In this document: one piece after another, positions 1 to 8,850 of the stretch
Layout: each line of letters begins with the position of its first letter
How positions within the stretch are numbered: the first letter of the stretch is position 1
Source of the DNA: Cupriavidus respiraculi
GTDB lineage: Bacteria > Pseudomonadota > Gammaproteobacteria > Burkholderiales > Burkholderiaceae
Length of the DNA stretch: 64,000 nucleotides
NCBI RefSeq assembly: GCF_914271545.1
Contig: NZ_CAJZAH010000001.1
Span: 1,302,001 to 1,366,000, forward strand
Reading direction: 5' to 3'
Made by a program: the position numbers and the translations under genes
Notes under the pieces: generated by a model
What the model was told of the DNA's origin: nothing
What the model saw: only the letters and a program-made list of their open reading frames with translations
The model's database searches: none

Positions 1-1356
1 GCGGCGTGCGAGCTGGCCACGCTGGACCGCGACAGCGTGCGCAACGTGGCGCTGGCGCACGGCATCTGCCCCTACTACCTCGGCCAGGAACTGGCGCGCT
101 GGAGCGACGTGGTGGTGGCCGACTACAACTACTACTTCGACCGCAGCGCGATGCTGTATGCGCTGACCGCGGCCAACGAATGGCGCGTCAGCGTGCTGGT
201 GGACGAAGCCCACAATCTCGTCGAACGCGCGCGTGGGATGTATTCCGCGGAACTGGACCAGGACACGTTCCGCGGCGTCAGGCGCCACGCGCCGGCCTCG
301 CTGCGTACCGCGATGGACCGCGTCCATCGGCAATGGAATGCGCTGGCGAAGGCGCAGTCCGACGACTACTGTGCCTATCCCACCGTACCCGCTGCGTTCG
401 TGACGGCGCTGGAGCAGGCGGGTGCAGCCCTGCTCGACCACCTCGGAGAACACCCGGCCGAGCACGACGCCGCGTTGCAGCGCTTCTACTTCGACAGCCT
501 GCACTTCTGCCGGCTGGCCGAGCAGATGACGGAGCATTCGCTGTTCGACATCACGCGCCGCGCCGCACGCGGCGCCGCGCGCGCAAGCACGACCGTCTGC
601 GTCCGCAACGTCGTGCCCGCGCCGTTCCTGCGGCCGCGCTTCGCGGCCTCGCATTCGACCACGCTGTTCTCGGCCACGCTGAACCCGCGCGAGTACTACA
701 CCGACATGTTGGGGGTGCCCGAACGCACCGCATGGGTCGAGGTGGCCTCGCCGTTCGAAGCGGACCAGCTGTCGGTCCGCATCGCGCGCCATGTCTCCAC
801 GCGATTCGCCCACCGCGCCCGCTCGATGCCCGATATCGTCGCGCTGATGGGCCGGCAGTACGAAGCCACGCCCGGCAACTATCTCGCCTTCTTCAGCAGC
901 CACGACTATCTGCAGGAGGCCGCGGCGCTGTTCGTGCAACGCTATCCGGACATTCCATGCTGGACCCAGGTGCGCGCGATGAGCGAGGCCGAGCAGCAGC
1001 AGTTCCTGCAGGCATTCCAGCCGGGTGGCCGTGGCATTGGCTTCGCGGTACTGGGCGGCTCCTTCGCCGAAGGCGTGGACCTGCCGGGCGACCGCCTGAT
1101 CGGCGCCTTCGTCGCCACGCTGGGACTACCCCAGTTCAATGCGGTCAACGAGCAGTTTCGCGAGCGCATGGAGCGGCTGTTTCGCCAGGGCTACGAATAC
1201 ACCTACCTGTATCCGGGCCTGCGCAAGGTGGTGCAGGCCGCCGGGCGCGTGATCCGCACCCGGCAGGACCGGGGCGTGGTCCACCTGATCGACGACCGCT
1301 TCGCACGCGCCGAGGTGCGCCCGCTGCTGCCGCGATGGTGGCAGGTGCAGGCATGA
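1..1356 (+). CDS. ATP-dependent DNA helicase, DinG/XPD family (5' truncated by window)
   Basis: The reading frame is open from the first base, so the N-terminal part, with the Walker A motif, lies outside the window. The visible 451 residues carry the DEAH box (VDEAHNL near residue 69) and a C-terminal motif VI of the form QAAGRVIRT, where the arginines sense ATP. Two cysteines at the very start (residues 3 and 23) fit the last ligands of the iron-sulfur cluster of XPD/DinG/YoaA helicases. Such superfamily 2 enzymes unwind DNA 5' to 3' at damaged or R-loop structures. The gene is convergent with the next one, with 81 bases between stops. Family is confident; the choice between DinG, YoaA and the nuclease-fused types is not possible without the N-terminus. 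Confidence 0.9.
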   Translation, partial: AACELATLDRDSVRNVALAHGICPYYLGQELARWSDVVVADYNYYFDRSAMLYALTAANEWRVSVLVDEAHNLVERARGMYSAELDQDTFRGVRRHAPASLRTAMDRVHRQWNALAKAQSDDYCAYPTVPAAFVTALEQAGAALLDHLGEHPAEHDAALQRFYFDSLHFCRLAEQMTEHSLFDITRRAARGAARASTTVCVRNVVPAPFLRPRFAASHSTTLFSATLNPREYYTDMLGVPERTAWVEVASPFEADQLSVRIARHVSTRFAHRARSMPDIVALMGRQYEATPGNYLAFFSSHDYLQEAAALFVQRYPDIPCWTQVRAMSEAEQQQFLQAFQPGGRGIGFAVLGGSFAEGVDLPGDRLIGAFVATLGLPQFNAVNEQFRERMERLFRQGYEYTYLYPGLRKVVQAAGRVIRTRQDRGVVHLIDDRFARAEVRPLLPRWWQVQA

Positions 1357-1362
1357 GCCGGA

Positions 1363-1438
1363 CCGCCGGCGACCCCGCGCGCCGGCGGCCCTCTCGATGC
1401 ACGCGCTACGTTGCCGGTGTCCGGCACGTTGGCAACGT
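1363..1438. terminator. GC-rich hairpins between convergent genes, possible terminator
   Basis: CCGCCGGCG (1363-1371) pairs exactly with CGCCGGCGG (1380-1388), and ACGTTGCC (1408-1415) pairs with GGCAACGT (1431-1438). Neither is followed by a good T run. They lie between two converging genes, so a role in ending transcription is plausible but unproven. Confidence 0.3.
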
Positions 1439-2412
1439 CAGGAGTTCTGGATGCCGCGCTGCTGGATGAAGTCGCCCCATACCTTCGCGTCCGACACCGC
1501 GCGCTGCTTGATGGCACCGGCCGAACCGGACAGCGGCTCCAGATAGAGCCCCGCCAGCTTGTTCCTGACCTGCGCATCGTTGAGGAAGGCCTGCACCGAG
1601 GCGTTCAGGCGAGCGACGATCTTCGGATCCATGTCGGCCGGCCCGAGCAGCGCATACCAGCCCGGCATTACCGGCACATCGAGCCCCGCTTCCCTGACGG
1701 TCGGCACATTGGGAAGCTGCTGCGCGCGCTTCTGACCGACGATCGCCACGGGCACCACGTTGCCGCCGCCGATCTGCGGCAACGCCGCACCCAGCACGCT
1801 CACCATCGCATCCACCTCGCCGCCGATCACGCCGGTCAGTGCCGGGCCCGAGCCCTTGTAGGCCACGTGCGTCAGCTTGATGCCCGCCTTGTCGGCCAGC
1901 ATTTCCATCGCCAGGTGCGTGGAATTGCCGACGCCCGCGCTGCCATAGCTCAGCCCGCCCGGCTTGGTCTTCGCCTTCTCGATGAAGCCGGCCATGGACG
2001 TGATGCCGCTGGCCTTGCTCGCCACCAGCACGAACGGGGTATCCACCACCGGGGCGATGAAGGTGAAGTCCTTCTGCGCGTCATACGGGAGCGACTTGTA
2101 CAGATGCTGGTTGAAGCTGACCTGCGATACGCCGGCGAGCAGCACGGTGTAGCCATCGGCCGGCTGCTTGGCGACGAAGGATGCGCCGATGATGCCGTTG
2201 GCGCCGGGCCGGTTGTCCACGACGACGGACTGCCCGAGATCCTTGCCCAGCTTCTCGCCCAGCAGGCGCGCCACCACGTCGCCGCCCGAACCCGCGGACT
2301 GCGGCACCACGAGACGGATGGGTCGATTCGGAAAACCCTCCTGCGCTTGCACGCCGGCGGCGGTGAATGCGAACACGCCAGCCAGCGCGGCGGAAATCAA
2401 AGGTCGGAACAT
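1438..2412 (-). CDS. Bug/TctC-family tripartite tricarboxylate transporter substrate-binding protein
   Basis: 324 residues, the usual Bug length. An N-terminal signal peptide (MFRPLISAALAGVFAFTAA, cleavage near AQA-QE) is followed by the family signature FPNRPIRLVVPQSAGSGGD and the GANGIIG segment that lines the ligand pocket. Bug proteins are periplasmic receptors that bind small carboxylates or related compounds; many in Cupriavidus and Bordetella are orphans with no TctAB membrane partner, and none is seen here. The gene is divergent from a CocE-type hydrolase, and the 405-base gap between them holds two identical palindromes. A substrate linked to that hydrolase is a fair inference, but the ligand cannot be read from sequence. 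Confidence 0.92.
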   Translation of the reverse strand: MFRPLISAALAGVFAFTAAGVQAQEGFPNRPIRLVVPQSAGSGGDVVARLLGEKLGKDLGQSVVVDNRPGANGIIGASFVAKQPADGYTVLLAGVSQVSFNQHLYKSLPYDAQKDFTFIAPVVDTPFVLVASKASGITSMAGFIEKAKTKPGGLSYGSAGVGNSTHLAMEMLADKAGIKLTHVAYKGSGPALTGVIGGEVDAMVSVLGAALPQIGGGNVVPVAIVGQKRAQQLPNVPTVREAGLDVPVMPGWYALLGPADMDPKIVARLNASVQAFLNDAQVRNKLAGLYLEPLSGSAGAIKQRAVSDAKVWGDFIQQRGIQNS

Positions 2413-2572
2413 CAGTACTTCTCCCGTAAAAATGGAACGCGGTGCAGGCAGGCGGGCGGCGAATGGAGGGCCGCCTCGTTGGGTGTCGTGCGGTGGACCG
2501 GGCTCCCTGCCTGACCTGGACCGATGGTAAGAACTCGTGCGGCGCGCGACCAATACGGAATGCCGATGCCGC

Positions 2573-2589
2573 CATAGGATCGGCCTATG
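2573..2589. promoter_or_regulatory. Palindromic operator candidate, CATAGG-N5-CCTATG, copy 1
   Basis: CATAGG (2573-2578), spacer ATCGG, CCTATG (2584-2589): a perfect 6+6 inverted repeat with a 5-base spacer. A further half-site CATAGG follows at 2594-2599. The same arms with the same spacing recur at 2718-2734. The site lies between the divergent Bug receptor and CocE hydrolase genes, nearer the former. Confidence 0.6.
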
Positions 2590-2717
2590 CCCCCATAGGG
2601 TTTGCACCAATGACGACCATGTGCTGTCCGGCCGCTGGCCTTCATCCTCAAGATGGTGCCGACGTGCACAGCGCTGGTTCGACATTGCACCCCCGGCCCT
2701 GCAACCACTTCGCGGGC

Positions 2718-2734
2718 CATAGGCCGGCCCTATG
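2718..2734. promoter_or_regulatory. Palindromic operator candidate, CATAGG-N5-CCTATG, copy 2
   Basis: CATAGG (2718-2723), spacer CCGGC, CCTATG (2729-2734). Arms and spacer length are identical to copy 1 while the spacer bases differ, which is what selection on a dimeric protein-binding site looks like. It ends 83 bases upstream of the hydrolase start. The two copies are 145 bases apart. Confidence 0.6.
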
Positions 2735-2817
2735 TCCGCATCGCAATTTCGTCTTTCCGCGCCTGCGGAGGCGCTGCTTACCATGCACGCACCCTCACTT
2801 GCCCCGACCCGATTCCC

Positions 2818-4662
2818 ATGTCTGATCGCGATACCCAGGGCAGCGCCTGGAAGGTGCCGGCCTCGGCCTACCTGCAAACCCGTCCCTCGCAGTTCACGGT
2901 GCCGGACCGCCCCGCTTCGCGCCATGTGACGATGCGCGACGGCTGCCGGCTCGCGCTGGACGTCTACGTGCCGCAGCCCGTCGCCGGCGCGGCACACGCG
3001 TCCGCGCCCGGCACCTATCCGACCATCGCAATTTTCACGCCCTATAACCGGCGCTTCCGCCAGAGCGCCCCGGGCGCCGAGCCCAGTCCCAACGCGGCCA
3101 AGTATCGCGATGCCTTCGTGCCGAAGGGGTACGCGGTGGTGGTGGTCGACGTGCGCGGCACCGGCGCGAGCTTCGGCACGCGCGACACGCTGCGCTCGCC
3201 CACCGAGCGCGACGACTATTTCGAGATCGCCGATTGGATCGTGGCCCAGCCATGGTCCAACGGCCGCATCGGCTCGACCGGCATCTCCTATCTCGGCGCG
3301 GCAGCGTGCTTCCTGGCCAGCACGGGCCACCCCGCGGTCAAGGCCATCGCCCCGCTGTTCTCGGTCTCCGATATCTACAGCGAGCAGTTGTATCCGGGCG
3401 GCATGCTGTCCAAGGTCTGGGTCGAGGCCTATGATGACCTGATGGTGGCGCTGGACCAGGACCGGCGCGACATGGTCGCGCGCTTTCCGTACTTCAACGA
3501 TCCGCGCTTCGACGGCCCGGAGCGGGTTGACGACGATACCGACGGCAGCCTGCTGCGGGCCGCCATCGCCGAGCACCGCAACAACTTCACGCTGGCCGAT
3601 CTCGCCCCCGAATTCGCCTTCCGCGACGGCGCCGCGCTGCACGATCCGAAGCTCGATTCCGGCAGTTGCAGCCCTTACCGCTACCTCGACGGCATCGCGC
3701 CGGACGTGGCGGTCTACAACATCTCCGGCTGGTACGACGGCGGCGGCTATGCGAACGGCGCCATCACCCGCTTCCTGTCGCTCCCCACGCACGACAGCCG
3801 GTTGCTGCTGGGACCGTGGGACCACGGCGCGCGCACCAATGTCTCGCCGTGGCGCGAACGTGCCGCCTCGGATTTCCCCTTGCTGGCCGAGGTGCTGCGC
3901 TTCTTCGATCATCATCTGCTGAACATGCCCACCGGGTTGGACGAGGAAGCGCCGGTCCACTACTACAGCATCCACGACAATGCCTGGCACGCCGCGCCGT
4001 CGTGGCCGCCCGCCCCCGCGCACCGGCGTCTCCATCTCGCCGATGGCGGCGAGCTGGCTGCGACGATGCCGGCCGCCGAGGCGCGGCTCGACACCCAGGT
4101 CAGCTTCGACTGGTCCACGGGGCGCAACACGCGCTACGAGCGTCTCGGCGCGGCCAATATCGAGGACTACTACACGGACTGGGACGAGCGCGTTACCGCG
4201 CTGCCTGCCTTCGACACGGCACCGCTTGACGCGCCGCTGGCCATCGCCGGCCATGTCGTGGTGAATCTTCGCATCGCCTCGTCGCAGCCGGACGCCGCGG
4301 TCTTCGTCTATCTGTCCGAAGTCGAGGCATCCGGCCGCGTGCGCTATATCACCGAGGGCATGCTGCGCGCGCTGCATCGCAAGACCGCGCCGTGCCCACC
4401 GGAATACCGCACCACGTGGCCGTACCGGACCTTCGCCGCCGCGGATGCAAGCCGCCTGGTGCCCGGCGAGGCGCAGCCGCTGGAGTTCGCGCTGTTGCCG
4501 GTGGCGTGGGAACTGGCGGCCGGCAGCCGGCTGCGCGTGTCGATCGCGGGAGCGGACCGGGGCCACTTTCCGCAGGTGCCGCACGGGCGGCCGCCGCGCC
4601 TGTCGCTTTGCATCGGCGGCGAGAATGGTTGCCATATCGAGGTGCCGGTCCGCGCCGGGTGA
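2818..4662 (+). CDS. CocE/NonD family hydrolase (X-Pro dipeptidyl-peptidase S15-like)
   Basis: 614 residues from the ATG that follows the AT-richer leader. Order: alpha/beta-hydrolase core with the nucleophile elbow GSTGISYLG (canonical GxSYxG of CocE), preceded by VVVVDVRGTGAS typical of the family; a helical cap; then the C-terminal jelly-roll domain (from about residue 390), which ends in the RLRVSIAGADRGHFPQ signature. Members cleave esters or amides, such as cocaine esterase, acyl-amino acid ester hydrolases and X-Pro peptidases; the substrate here is unknown. There is no signal peptide. It is divergent from a Bug receptor and followed 115 bases later by a LysR gene, which suggests a small uptake-and-hydrolysis unit. 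Confidence 0.88.
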   Translation: MSDRDTQGSAWKVPASAYLQTRPSQFTVPDRPASRHVTMRDGCRLALDVYVPQPVAGAAHASAPGTYPTIAIFTPYNRRFRQSAPGAEPSPNAAKYRDAFVPKGYAVVVVDVRGTGASFGTRDTLRSPTERDDYFEIADWIVAQPWSNGRIGSTGISYLGAAACFLASTGHPAVKAIAPLFSVSDIYSEQLYPGGMLSKVWVEAYDDLMVALDQDRRDMVARFPYFNDPRFDGPERVDDDTDGSLLRAAIAEHRNNFTLADLAPEFAFRDGAALHDPKLDSGSCSPYRYLDGIAPDVAVYNISGWYDGGGYANGAITRFLSLPTHDSRLLLGPWDHGARTNVSPWRERAASDFPLLAEVLRFFDHHLLNMPTGLDEEAPVHYYSIHDNAWHAAPSWPPAPAHRRLHLADGGELAATMPAAEARLDTQVSFDWSTGRNTRYERLGAANIEDYYTDWDERVTALPAFDTAPLDAPLAIAGHVVVNLRIASSQPDAAVFVYLSEVEASGRVRYITEGMLRALHRKTAPCPPEYRTTWPYRTFAAADASRLVPGEAQPLEFALLPVAWELAAGSRLRVSIAGADRGHFPQVPHGRPPRLSLCIGGENGCHIEVPVRAG

Positions 4663-4777
4663 CCCGCCGCGCGGGGAGGCGCGTCCGTGAAGGGTCGGCC
4701 AGGGTGCCGGCGCGGCGCAATGCTACAGTCCGGCCCTGGCCACGCACTCCTTGCCGACGCACCGTCGCCCTCGCAAC

Positions 4778-5728
4778 ATGGACCTCAGACAGCTTCGATA
4801 TTTCGCGCGCATCGTGGAGCTGGAAAGCATCACCGCCGCGGCTGACGCGCTGCATATCGCCCAGCCTTCGCTAAGCCAGCATGTGGCCAATCTGGAGGCC
4901 GAGCTCGAAGCCAAGCTGCTGGTGCGCGGCCCCTTCGGCGCGCGGCCTACCGAAACCGGCCATATCCTGTATCGCCACGCCAAGATGGTGCTGCGCCAGA
5001 TGGAAGAGGCCAAGGCCGCGGTGCGCAACGGCCGCGACGTACCATCGGGCCATGTCAGCGTGGGGCTGCCGACCAGCACCTCGCGCGTGCTGGCGCTGCC
5101 GCTGCTGCGCGCCATCGCCGCGCGCTTTCCCGACGTGACGCTGGAGATCGTCGAAGGCTCCAGCGCGGACCTGGCCGAAGCGCTGGCGCTGCAGAAGCTG
5201 GACGTGGCGATCGCGATGGACGTGCAAGCCCGCCCCAACATGCAGTCCGTCGCGCTGCTGGACGAGGCGCTGATGCTGGTTGGCAAACCCATTGCGCATC
5301 GCGACCACACCGTCACGCTGGCCGAGGTGGCGGCGCTGCCGCTGCTGTTGCCGAGCTTTCCCAACTCGGTACGGGTGTTGTCCGACCGCGCGTTCGTCAG
5401 CGCAGGGCTGCAATGCCAGCTGGTCGCCGAAACCAGCGCCGTATCGGTCTTGCTCTCGGCCGTGCGTGCGGGCATGGGCTGGACCATCCTGCCCTGGTCG
5501 GCGCTGGCGGCCGAGGACGACCACGGGCTGGTGAGCCTGCGCATCTCCGACGCCGTGCTCAAGCGCCGCGTGAGCCTGTGCATCTCGGCCTCGGCGCGCC
5601 AGAGTCTGGCCTGCCGCTCGGTGGAGCAGGCCCTGCTGACGCTGGTCACCGAGCTCGTCGACACCGGCCAGTGGCTGGAAGTCGAACTGCTGCGGCCCAG
5701 GCCGACGGAGAACACCGCCGGGGCCTGA
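4778..5728 (+). CDS. LysR-family transcriptional regulator (Nac/Cbl-like subgroup)
   Basis: 316 residues, standard LysR length. The N-terminal winged helix-turn-helix begins MDLRQLRYFARIVELESI and contains AAADALHIAQPSLSQHV, a recognition helix close to the Nac-like branch. The rest is the two-lobed periplasmic-binding-protein-like effector domain. The ATG at 4778 puts the HTH at residue 1, as is usual; an upstream in-frame TTG would add nine unconserved residues. It points away from the CocE hydrolase and is convergent with the GST gene (12 bases between stops), so its target is not settled by divergent pairing; the hydrolase or Bug genes upstream are candidates. Confidence 0.9.
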   Translation: MDLRQLRYFARIVELESITAAADALHIAQPSLSQHVANLEAELEAKLLVRGPFGARPTETGHILYRHAKMVLRQMEEAKAAVRNGRDVPSGHVSVGLPTSTSRVLALPLLRAIAARFPDVTLEIVEGSSADLAEALALQKLDVAIAMDVQARPNMQSVALLDEALMLVGKPIAHRDHTVTLAEVAALPLLLPSFPNSVRVLSDRAFVSAGLQCQLVAETSAVSVLLSAVRAGMGWTILPWSALAAEDDHGLVSLRISDAVLKRRVSLCISASARQSLACRSVEQALLTLVTELVDTGQWLEVELLRPRPTENTAGA

Positions 5729-5740
5729 GCCGGCCCGCCG

Positions 5741-6442
5741 TCAGGCCCGCAAACGGCCGCGCAACGCTTCCAGCGCCACGTGGCCCGCGAACCCGCCGGT
5801 AGTGCTCGCAGGCCGCTTGCGCTCGATGGCATCGGCGAACGCCACGGCAGGGTCGCGCCGAAGGGATTGCAGGTGACGGTGCAGGTGGGGGTAGGTCTCG
5901 ACGTTCAGCACACGGTGGTATTCCGCCCAGCGCGCGATCCCCGCGAAGTAGGCATCCGCCACCGTGCGCTTGTCGCCCCCGTCGATCCATTGCCTTGTGG
6001 CGAGCAGCCCGTCCAGATAGCGGCATGCGGCGGCTACCTGCTTGCGCCCGAGCTCGCGCAGCATCGCCTGCCTGGGAGGATCGGCCTCCATTTCGTAGGC
6101 CGTCCATAGCGGCGCGAAGGCGTGGAAAAAATCCGTGTTCAGGTAGGCCAGCGTCTGGTTGAGCCGGTCATACGCGGCCGTGCCCTGCGCATAGCCGAGC
6201 CGATGGTCGTCGCGGGCCGCCAGATGCAGCAGGATGGCGCCGCTTTCGTTGATCACCCGGTCGTCCTCCGTCAGGAACGAAGGGGTGAGGTTCAGCGGAT
6301 TGACGTGCGCGTACAACGCCGGCCAGGGATGCTCCAGCATCTCGATGCGGCTCAGGCGGTAGGGAATCCCCAGCCATTCCAGCGCGACGATGCTGCCGAA
6401 GGAGCAGCCCTGCGGTACACCATAGAAAAGTACGGGATCCAT
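5741..6442 (-). CDS. Glutathione S-transferase family protein
   Basis: 233 residues: an N-terminal thioredoxin-like domain (MDPVLFYGVPQGCSFGSIV, then the NPLNLTPSF cis-proline loop and NESGAILLHLA, where the ES pair contacts the gamma-glutamyl group of glutathione), then an all-helical C-terminal domain from about residue 90. The active-site region around VPQGCSFGS has Ser and Cys as candidate catalytic residues. GSTs of this soil-bacterial type conjugate or reduce electrophiles. It is divergent from the LysR gene at 6569, with a perfect short palindrome between them, the standard arrangement for a LysR and its target. Confidence 0.88.
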   Translation of the reverse strand: MDPVLFYGVPQGCSFGSIVALEWLGIPYRLSRIEMLEHPWPALYAHVNPLNLTPSFLTEDDRVINESGAILLHLAARDDHRLGYAQGTAAYDRLNQTLAYLNTDFFHAFAPLWTAYEMEADPPRQAMLRELGRKQVAAACRYLDGLLATRQWIDGGDKRTVADAYFAGIARWAEYHRVLNVETYPHLHRHLQSLRRDPAVAFADAIERKRPASTTGGFAGHVALEALRGRLRA

Positions 6443-6478
6443 CGTGGTTCTTTCCTGATCGTTGAGGAGTCTTCGGTC

Positions 6479-6493
6479 CGCACAGGTTGTGCG
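6479..6493. promoter_or_regulatory. Palindrome CGCACA-N3-TGTGCG in the GST/LysR divergent promoter region
   Basis: CGCACA (6479-6484), GGT, TGTGCG (6488-6493) is a perfect inverted repeat of 15 bases lying 37 bases upstream of the GST start and 76 upstream of the LysR start. It is placed where a LysR regulator would act on both promoters. It is not a strict T-N11-A box, so assignment to LysR is inferred from position. Confidence 0.45.
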
Positions 6494-6568
6494 TCCGACC
6501 TACGCAGGAAAGATATAGGCGTGGACGCTGCCGCGATAGACGGGATTCTGTAGACTCACCGTCCATAT

Positions 6569-7504
6569 ATGCAGACGACGCGAGTGCCCGTGCTAAATCT
6601 CAATGACCTCTATGTCTTCGCCAGGGTGGTGGACCACGGCGGCTTCGCCGCCGCGTCCCGCGCGCTGGGGCTGCCCAAGTCGACGCTGAGCAAGCGCGTG
6701 GCGGAACTGGAGCGCCATCTGGGCGCGCGGCTGATCCAGCGGACCTCGCGCAGCTTCGCCATGACGGACACCGGCCGGGCCTTTTACCGCCATGCCGCCG
6801 CGATGCTGATCGAGGCGGAGGCGGCGGAACAACTGGTGCAGGGCCGCCTGGCCGAGCCCAGCGGCGTGCTGCGCCTGACCAGTTCGGTGACCACCGCGCA
6901 ATTGCTGCTGGCGGACGTGCTGCCCGAGCTGTCGCGCCGATATCCCCGGATGCAGGTGATGCTGCATGCCACCGACCGCTTCGTGGACCTGGTGCACGAG
7001 GGGTTCGACATTGCCGTGCGCGACCATGCCGCGCCGTTGCCCGATTCCGATCTCGTGCAGCGCCGCGTCGGCTTCGAGCCCTTTCATCTGGTCGCCTCCC
7101 CCGCGTACCTGGCGCAGCGCGGCGTTCCGGCCGGGCCGGACGACATCGCCGGGCACGATGGACTGTTGACCGCGCTGAACGCCACGGCGCCCGGCGAAGC
7201 CGCATGGCGCCTCAGGCACGACGGCGGCGAGCAGGCGCTGGCCAGTCCGTGCCCCCGTTTTTTCGCCAACGAGCCCAACACGCTGCTGCGCGCGGCGACG
7301 TCGGGGCTAGGCATCGCCTGCCTGCCCGACAGCCTGTGCGCGCCGGCGCTCGCCGCCGGTGAGTTATCCCGCGTGCTGCCGGCATGGACCGCCGGCGGCA
7401 TGACCACGACGTTGCTGGTATCGCACCGGCGCGGTCAGCTGCCGGCGGTACGGGCCGCGCTGGACTTCCTGGCCGACGCGATCGGCGGACGGCGCGCGGT
7501 GTAG
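6569..7504 (+). CDS. LysR-family transcriptional regulator, probable regulator of the divergent GST gene
   Basis: 311 residues. The HTH (LNLNDLYVFARVVDHGGFAA, then SRALGLPKSTLSKRVAELE) starts about ten residues in, followed by the effector-binding domain with LVASPAYLAQRG and the C-terminal LLVSHRRGQLPAVRAALDF typical of the DsdC/AaeR-like branch. The start ATG at 6569 is the only sensible one; a strong Shine-Dalgarno is not visible. Divergent with the GST gene, 126 bases apart; convergent with the MFS gene at 7518. Confidence 0.9.
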   Translation: MQTTRVPVLNLNDLYVFARVVDHGGFAAASRALGLPKSTLSKRVAELERHLGARLIQRTSRSFAMTDTGRAFYRHAAAMLIEAEAAEQLVQGRLAEPSGVLRLTSSVTTAQLLLADVLPELSRRYPRMQVMLHATDRFVDLVHEGFDIAVRDHAAPLPDSDLVQRRVGFEPFHLVASPAYLAQRGVPAGPDDIAGHDGLLTALNATAPGEAAWRLRHDGGEQALASPCPRFFANEPNTLLRAATSGLGIACLPDSLCAPALAAGELSRVLPAWTAGGMTTTLLVSHRRGQLPAVRAALDFLADAIGGRRAV

Positions 7505-7517
7505 CGCGGGTCCGCCG

Positions 7518-8753
7518 TCAGCAGGCCCGCGCCGCCGCGGCGCCAGGCGCCGCGCGCCCGCTGCGTTCCAGCCGCACGCTCCACAGCGCCACCGCCAGCG
7601 CGGCCAGCGGTGCCAGCGCGGCGACCCACGGCAGCGCGGTCAGTCCCGCGCCATGGGCGATCACCACGCCGCCGAGCCACGCGCCGGCGCCATTGCCGAG
7701 ATTGAACGCCGCGATGTTGAAGCTGGACGCCAGGTTCTGTCCCGGTCCGGCCGCGTACCGCAGCACACGCAGCTGCAGCGGCGACACGGTCGCGAACGCG
7801 GCAATCCCGAGCAGGCCGACGAACGCGACGATCGCGACCTGGCTGTGCAGAGCGAAGGTCATCGCCGCCAGCACCAGCGTCAGTGCCAACAGCGTTCCCA
7901 GCACGGCGCGCGTGGGCCGGTGGTCGGCCAGGCGACCGCCGAGCAGATTGCCGACGATCATCCCCGCGCCGAACAGCAGCAGGATCGGCGACACCATGCT
8001 CTCGCCGAACCCGGCCACCTGTGTCAGCAGCGGCTGCACGAAGGTGATCACCGCGAAGATGCCGGTGGACTGCAGCACGGTCATCGCCAGACCCAGCAGC
8101 ACCTGCGGCCGCGCCATCGTCCGCAGTTCGTCGGCCAGCGCCACCGGGGCGCTGTCGTCGCGGCTGCGCTGCACCAGCAGCGCGATCACCAGGAACGAGA
8201 CCACGCCGATCGCCGTCATGGCCCAGAACGTCGAGCGCCAGCCAAGGTGCAGGCCGAGCCAGGCGCCGGCCGGCATGCCCAGCAGCGTCGCCAGCGTCAG
8301 GCCCGAGAACATGATGGAGATGGCGGACGCGCGCCGCTCGGGCGGCACCAGGCCGGTGGCCACCACAGCGCCGACGCCGAAGAAGGTGCCGTGGGTCAGC
8401 GACGTGAACACCCGCGCGATCATCAGCGTGGTGTAGTCCGGCGCGAGCGCGCAGGCCGCGTTGCCAACGGTGTAGATGGCCATCAGCCCGAGCAGCACGG
8501 CCTTGCGGGGCATCCGGCGGGTCAGCAGGGTGAGCACGGGGGCGCCGGCGAACACACCGAGCGCATAGCCGGACACCAGCATGCCGGCGGCGGCGATGGT
8601 GACGTCCAGGTCCGCCGCCACCTGCAGCAGCAGACCCATGATGACGAATTCCGCGCAGCCGATGCCGAACGAGCCGGCGGTCAGCGCATAGAGCCCCATG
8701 GGCAGGCCGGAGCGTCCGGCGGAGGATGAGGAAGGCGAAGCGGTGGCAGGCAT
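7518..8753 (-). CDS. MFS transporter, AraJ/YdhP-type drug or sugar efflux family
   Basis: 411 residues with about 12 hydrophobic segments. The first segment has LTAGSFGIGCAEFVIMGLL, typical of the AraJ/NepI/Bcr-like DHA1 branch; the loop 2-3 motif appears as TRRMPRK, and FFGVGAVVATGLVPPERRASAISIMFSG marks segments 4-5. Such carriers export drugs or small metabolites by proton antiport. It is divergent from a LysR gene, 97 bases away, a pairing that usually means LysR control in response to the exported compound. The start ATG follows a Ser-rich cytoplasmic tail. The substrate is unknown. Confidence 0.88.
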   Translation of the reverse strand: MPATASPSSSSAGRSGLPMGLYALTAGSFGIGCAEFVIMGLLLQVAADLDVTIAAAGMLVSGYALGVFAGAPVLTLLTRRMPRKAVLLGLMAIYTVGNAACALAPDYTTLMIARVFTSLTHGTFFGVGAVVATGLVPPERRASAISIMFSGLTLATLLGMPAGAWLGLHLGWRSTFWAMTAIGVVSFLVIALLVQRSRDDSAPVALADELRTMARPQVLLGLAMTVLQSTGIFAVITFVQPLLTQVAGFGESMVSPILLLFGAGMIVGNLLGGRLADHRPTRAVLGTLLALTLVLAAMTFALHSQVAIVAFVGLLGIAAFATVSPLQLRVLRYAAGPGQNLASSFNIAAFNLGNGAGAWLGGVVIAHGAGLTALPWVAALAPLAALAVALWSVRLERSGRAAPGAAAARAC

Positions 8754-8850
8754 AAAGCGGTTCTCCCGAGGAAGGCCGCAGTGTGCGGCTTTGCATCTTC
8801 AGTGAAAACCGGCATGATCCATAAACACTTTCAGTCTTCTGTTGATAATC

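Noticed and set aside
1438-4635. A 1065-codon minus-strand frame reading from the Bug gene back through the CocE hydrolase
   Set aside because: Only the last 324 codons (1438-2412) look like a protein, with a signal peptide at their start. The rest is antisense to the hydrolase and is low in known motifs, a codon-bias shadow.
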